Made by a program: the position numbers and the translations under genes. Source: Ruminobacter amylophilus (lineage in GTDB: Bacteria > Pseudomonadota > Gammaproteobacteria > Enterobacterales > Succinivibrionaceae). From it: a stretch of DNA of 47,942 bases. Of this stretch, positions 44,801 through 47,942 are shown piece by piece. The DNA is taken from positions 1 to 47,942 of the forward strand of contig NZ_FOXF01000016.1 of assembly GCF_900115655.1 (NCBI RefSeq). The letters run 5' to 3'. The notes below the pieces were generated by a model. The model made no database searches and was not told the DNA's origin. It worked only from the letters and a program-made list of their open reading frames with translations. Positions within the stretch are counted from its first letter, which is position 1, and each line of letters begins with the position of its first letter.

Positions 44801-45024
44801 ACCTCCTCTGATAATTCAAGAACGAAACCTGCCACCCCCTTGTTAATCCCTTTTTCACGAAGATCATCTCTCTCAACATCGGCCTTTATGGTAAATTTTT
44901 GCCCATTTTGAAATTCTAATCTTGCTGTTCGTATATCTAATTCTTTAGAATCTTTTAAGGCCAGCCACCCTACAATTCTGTTTCCTTTTATTTTGGTACC
45001 AAACTTTCCAATAACACTACTCAT
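41806..45024 (-). CDS. Very large multidomain glycosyltransferase
   Basis: A protein of about 1072 residues with four parts. First, an N-terminal beta domain (about residues 3-100: GNRIVGWLALKD, EKGINKGVAGFVLEL) shared with its neighbour. Second, a DUF616-type glycosyltransferase-like region (about 180-410: VLYTDSAEY, DIAIWVDTNICIAGD). Third, a GT2 domain (about 440-710) starting ADVIIPVYNALDDLIKCIESL with the DxD-like VLLNSDTIL and HGFCMGVTREV. Fourth, a GT4-like region (about 790-1072) with VVPYSLDKQLWHLD and GLPSYAEDGYNCTVVD. It probably adds several sugars to a surface glycan. I take the ATG at 45024; the frame extends to a TTG inside the upstream gene. Confidence 0.82.
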   Translation of the reverse strand: MSSVIGKFGTKIKGNRIVGWLALKDSKELDIRTARLEFQNGQKFTIKADVERDDLREKGINKGVAGFVLELSEEVFSNLPATFTVSLFDNDLNEQVDKVYYNNPYYLNNSENAGSSKTVINSDKKYIFPKDGKYSVVERFNSALNSERDDCKDVFAYHIEQLKDLNLENKRISSYLSNKTKSPRIAVFSSCSNSYDEIRCPKYLDPKFDYVLYTDSAEYESGVWNVRRAPYWSSDPTRISRYVKTHPHYLLKDYDIAIWVDTNICIAGDISDEIAKFLKSGKPIGAFYHPLRKSVYDEASKCIELGKDDVDEISQQINRYKALSYENNDLIESNFMMFNLKHPKLSDIMNTWWAEIDKFSRRDQLSLNFAIDKNLESWYPLADQRICTRNHEKIIYYPHKLMDDFAKTINSSLFNRKVFPSSNDFFSLHKSDVLKKYNKLTADVIIPVYNALDDLIKCIESLKKYRKNCMYKCIIIDDASEQDTQEYILQLTRDFDWITSVRNQSSVGYGRAVNIGINKSKADFLVLLNSDTILTDGWIEKMADAVFSTVGAGIVGPISNAASHQSIPYTKGVNKQTAVNPIPKGLTPDLLNSYLESWTEFGNYPRVPLIHGFCMGVTREVINKIGGFDEIHFPKGYGEENDFCFRATNAGFSLVIATNTYIFHAKSKSYTQDVRIPLMEEGSATLASLYGKKRINRAVDSMSTNPILKSLQTKAEYLYKYIYSNLTKVFILRRKSLDSFEDIRWWLRVTPWLSDSFSKVANVYSLPSHKKLPNVNDPGICYIHENIDEFSDIELSDWIERWKNNGGKIIYDVVCNPFNPDSFNKIYKLSNIESALLMKRMQWLINKCDFITCPSKMIADQLLAVNKNVTVVPYSLDKQLWHLDMKEEDVIPHNEEAKCKIGILDLTRNRIDYSNLLAVAKMLEKNHADKLSFSHICVESEVVIGKRKSLPKKQNYSNLIQWLFEVIDWDIVIIPKIYDSGERDLLFKICMSLGLCVVCENVVGLPSYAEDGYNCTVVDSDSVDGYANAIIDLISHDEIRIAYAHNAKVTARQFDSDLQCCSLESLIYRENK

Positions 45025-45050
45025 ATAATATTCCAAGCGATAAAAATAAG

Positions 45051-47378
45051 TTAAAATTCCCAATGTTTTTTAGTAAAAGCTTCTTGTTCCATTTCCTCTG
45101 AAGTCCAAGAATTTTTCACAAAAATTTTTTCATACTCGTCTTTATTTGATTTCAATTGTGCTGTAGATTTCTGTAATTTGTGATACACAACAGAATCCTC
45201 AACATAGAAGATATTCAACCTCCAGAGATGCCTAATAACATCACAATAAATTCTGTCTGATCTGTAATGTCTGCCGTGTTCAGCATCAAGATCACCGACT
45301 AAACTGTAAATATCCCTTCGAATATACACACTGAAAAAAGGAGCAAAATTCAATTTAACGTTTTTACCATTACTAAACAGAGGAACAGAATCTATATTGA
45401 AGTGTCTGATTGATAAATTAACGTCACATTTATTTTTTTTGTTAGCATATGGAACATGAATCGTAATTGATTCGTTGTCTTCATATAGGACCTGTCTTGG
45501 AACTATTAATCCAACATTATCCAATGAGTAAGCCGCCTTTTTCATTGCATAAATTGAATTGCCTGTATATACAGAATCATTATTAACCAGCAGAATGTCG
45601 TTATTAACATCAGCAAGATGCATTCCCTGATTTACAGCATAAGTAAAACCATAATTACAGTTATTCTTAATAAGTTTAATTTTTTTATTTTTTTCTAGTA
45701 TTTCTAATCTTCTTATACAATCCTCAGATGAATTGTTATCCACGACAATAATTTCAGAACAACCTGCAGAGATCAGACTATTTATACACTCTTCTAAATC
45801 ATCTATAGTTTCGTGATTAGGAATTACTGCTGAGACCTTAAGTTCTTCTTCAGGCTTTTTATTAAGATTAAAACTCTGGTACTTTTCAGATTGTAAATTA
45901 TGAAGTATTTCAGTTGATGTTATAGTATTGTCAGCCTTGTCATAGTAATAATTTGATAAAATTACCGGAACAGAATATATTTCAAAAGCATTTGCTAACC
46001 GTAATATTAAATCATAGTCAACAAGTCTTCTCAAAGAAGCATCAAATCCCCCTATTGCATCATACGACTTGCGGGTATGACCAAAACAGTTCATATCAAT
46101 GTAATTTCTGTTCTCCAGCAATGATTTGTTGAATGATGCAAATCTCACTGCATAACATTGGTCACTGTTCTTTTTGAATAAATACTGGCCACAGTAAAGA
46201 GCTGAGGCTTTAGGGAGTGTTTCAAATGCGCCAACCATTACCTTAAGATAACGATTATCCCAGGTATTATCAGAATCAAGATAGAATATATATTCACCTT
46301 TAGATTTGCTTACAGCTAAATTTCTCGAGTAACTACAGCCTTTATTCTTGCGATTTTTTAAAAGAACTATTCTATTATCTTTAATGGATTCAATGACGCT
46401 TACCGTATTATCTGTACTGCCATCGTCTACAATTATCAGTTCAAAATTCTGATATGTCTGCGCCAAAACAGACATTATAGATTCCCTAACAACTTTTTCT
46501 CGGTTGTATACTGGCATGATTACAGAAACCAGAGTGCTTGAATTATGATTTGCCAATCTGGCCGCTACATTTTCCATGAAAGCAAAGCATCTTTTGTAGT
46601 TTTCTGAAAAAGGAGCATACGCTATAGGCATAACCATTGAATACTTTAAATATTCATCAAAATTCCGAGGAGTAAAAACTGGCTGATTACTGTACTTTAC
46701 CTTGTCAATCAACTTATTCAGTTTTTTATCCCAGAGTGATACCTCAAAGGTCTCAGGCAACTGAGCAATCAGATCCAGAGGAATGTCAAAAACAAAACCG
46801 GAATTTCCGTTTATACCTTTGGATACTAAGTCTTTTCTGAATTTATTTGTTTTAACCGTAAAGGACATTCCATTAGGAAATTTCAACAAGGCTTTTCTAG
46901 GCTCTTTTGCGTCAGCATCTGTAGAAGCCAGCCAACCGGATATTTTCAGGTTGTTGAACTTTGAATTTAACTTACCTATAACTTTCTTTTTTTCTAGTAC
47001 GCCTGAATCAGATTCAGTTTTAACTTCTCCAAATATACTGTCATCGTTAAAAATCTGTTTTTTCAATGAGTCCAAATCGATTTTTATTACAGATTTTGCA
47101 ATTTCACTATTTGTTGATTTATCGATTAATTTAATAATATTTTTTGAATTTAAATGGGCATAAACCTTTTCATCGATCAAAACGCTAAAACCATTATTTA
47201 TGTGAGTTTTATAGTTCTTTGGATTATGCCTTTTTTCATTGCATAAAACATCTATTGCAAAACCATTAATTTCTACCACAGCATCTCTCGGAGATGTTGA
47301 GGAAGGATCTAATAACCAGCCGACAATACGATTGTTGTACAGAACATCAGAAATCCAACCGCAAACTATATTATCCAT
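45051..47378 (-). CDS. Large glycosyltransferase with two GT2 domains
   Basis: A protein of about 775 residues. The first 235 residues contain two copies of the beta domain seen in its neighbour (first: NNRIVGWLLDPSSTSPRDAVVEI; second: NLKISGWLASTDADAKEPRKALL). Then come two tandem GT2 domains: residues about 280-500 with SVIMPVYNREKVVRESIMSVL, DDGSTD and FYLDSDNTWD, and about 510-760 with SAVIPNHETIDDLEECINSL, VVDNNSSED and LLVNNDSVY. The start is uncertain: ATG at 47378 has AGAGAAG just upstream; another at 47393 has none. It lies 26 bp before the next glycosyltransferase. Likely makes a repeat-unit surface glycan with its neighbours. Confidence 0.82.
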   Translation of the reverse strand: MDNIVCGWISDVLYNNRIVGWLLDPSSTSPRDAVVEINGFAIDVLCNEKRHNPKNYKTHINNGFSVLIDEKVYAHLNSKNIIKLIDKSTNSEIAKSVIKIDLDSLKKQIFNDDSIFGEVKTESDSGVLEKKKVIGKLNSKFNNLKISGWLASTDADAKEPRKALLKFPNGMSFTVKTNKFRKDLVSKGINGNSGFVFDIPLDLIAQLPETFEVSLWDKKLNKLIDKVKYSNQPVFTPRNFDEYLKYSMVMPIAYAPFSENYKRCFAFMENVAARLANHNSSTLVSVIMPVYNREKVVRESIMSVLAQTYQNFELIIVDDGSTDNTVSVIESIKDNRIVLLKNRKNKGCSYSRNLAVSKSKGEYIFYLDSDNTWDNRYLKVMVGAFETLPKASALYCGQYLFKKNSDQCYAVRFASFNKSLLENRNYIDMNCFGHTRKSYDAIGGFDASLRRLVDYDLILRLANAFEIYSVPVILSNYYYDKADNTITSTEILHNLQSEKYQSFNLNKKPEEELKVSAVIPNHETIDDLEECINSLISAGCSEIIVVDNNSSEDCIRRLEILEKNKKIKLIKNNCNYGFTYAVNQGMHLADVNNDILLVNNDSVYTGNSIYAMKKAAYSLDNVGLIVPRQVLYEDNESITIHVPYANKKNKCDVNLSIRHFNIDSVPLFSNGKNVKLNFAPFFSVYIRRDIYSLVGDLDAEHGRHYRSDRIYCDVIRHLWRLNIFYVEDSVVYHKLQKSTAQLKSNKDEYEKIFVKNSWTSEEMEQEAFTKKHWEF

Positions 47379-47522
47379 AAACTTCTCTAGCATATATATT
47401 TTTTGTGACTAAAACACAAAGATTATTACCAAATAAGAATTGAAAAAATTAACTTGGCAAAGCTGTTAATTCATCCTTATCCATCCACAACATCGTTCAC
47501 CAATAATTTTAGATTTATAAAA

Positions 47523-47942
47523 CTAATCGAAAATAACAGCGTTTTTAAATGATGAGGCTTTTCCGTCTTTTTCAGAAACATTTACCTTGACACCTTCAAC
47601 CAAAGGCCATTCAATACCGATATCAGGATCGTTCCATAAAATTGAATGTTCAGATGTAGGGTCATAGTAGTTTGTACATTTATATACGAACTCTGCTGTT
47701 TCACTCATTACGTAGAAACCATGCGCAAATCCTTCAGGTATCCAGAACTGACGCTTGTTTTCGGCAGACAGAATCACACCTACATACTTACCGAAGGTCG
47801 GTGAACTCTTTCTGATATCCACTGCAACATCAAATACTGTACCGGATACTACTCTCACCAGTTTTCCCTGCGGATTGTTAAGCTGATAGTGAAGTCCTCT
47901 CAATACACCGATACTGGACTTTGACTGGTTGTCCTGCACAAA
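47523..47942 (-). CDS. rfbC: dTDP-4-dehydrorhamnose 3,5-epimerase, 5' end outside window
   Basis: RmlC/RfbC, which epimerises dTDP-4-keto-6-deoxyglucose on the way to dTDP-L-rhamnose. Family landmarks are [19 protein letters not shown], the cupin strand [27 protein letters not shown] and DIGIEWP. The frame continues through the right edge, so about 45 N-terminal residues are missing; the family is about 180 residues. It suggests that rhamnose is a constituent of the glycan made by the adjacent glycosyltransferases. The rest of the rml operon should lie to the right. Confidence 0.92.
   Translation of the reverse strand, partial: FVQDNQSKSSIGVLRGLHYQLNNPQGKLVRVVSGTVFDVAVDIRKSSPTFGKYVGVILSAENKRQFWIPEGFAHGFYVMSETAEFVYKCTNYYDPTSEHSILWNDPDIGIEWPLVEGVKVNVSEKDGKASSFKNAVIFD

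Noticed and set aside
1-47942. CRISPR array
   Set aside because: Direct repeats found are either coding (rsxC) or a single 36-bp pair; there is no regular repeat-spacer series and no cas gene.

Overview
The window looks like chromosomal DNA of an anaerobic gammaproteobacterium. A complete six-subunit Rnf/Rsx complex in the order A-B-C-D-G-E, a hinT-lpoB pair, SfsA, a MenH-like hydrolase and a MacAB-TolC-type exporter all fit that group. A member of the Succinivibrionaceae (gut/rumen succinate producers) is my best guess. That placement is inferred from gene content, not from a marker gene, and no rRNA or tRNA gene was seen.

Layout. (1) 1-4.0 kb is a graveyard of mobile DNA: an IS3-type transposase fragment cuts a rhuM gene, followed on the minus strand by an intact hsdS and only the 3' end of hsdM, then a Firmicutes-style 'virulence-related' ORF, a protein with two similar halves, and the C-terminal piece of a phage/ICE primase. 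(2) 4.1-8.3 kb holds a TatD-like hydrolase with unusual insertions, a periplasmic SIMPL/YggE protein and an RloA-like ATPase whose RloB-like partner is broken. (3) 9.1-23.1 kb is conserved chromosomal backbone: rsxABCDGE, tatD/ycfH, hinT, lpoB, sfsA, a BASS transporter, a menH-like gene and small unknown genes, including a Doc/Fic-like protein with a degraded catalytic motif. (4) 23.3-31.2 kb is accessory: a hexapeptide acyltransferase, an intact ATPase + TOPRIM pair resembling defence modules, secreted proteins, an orphan TAXI solute-binding lipoprotein, a permuted NlpC/P60-like protein and an IS256 remnant. (5) 31.5-47.9 kb is more AT-rich and mostly concerned with the cell surface: two related serine-hydrolase-fold proteins, the macA-macB-outer-membrane-factor operon, a second hexapeptide acyltransferase, two very large multidomain glycosyltransferases sharing a repeated N-terminal domain, and the end of rmlC (dTDP-rhamnose synthesis) running off the right edge.

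How the parts work together. The Rsx proteins form a membrane electron-transfer machine coupling ferredoxin/NADH redox to an ion gradient. MacA, MacB and the outer-membrane lipoprotein form a tripartite exporter. The glycosyltransferases, acyltransferases, hydrolases and RmlC plausibly build and decorate a rhamnose-containing surface glycan. The ATPase/TOPRIM pairs and the type I restriction remnants form a decayed-plus-live set of defence genes. The most novel-looking items are the repeated domain of the large glycosyltransferases, the paired ATPase/TOPRIM modules (one intact, one decaying), the degraded Fic protein, and a minus-strand small-RNA candidate near 28.5 kb.
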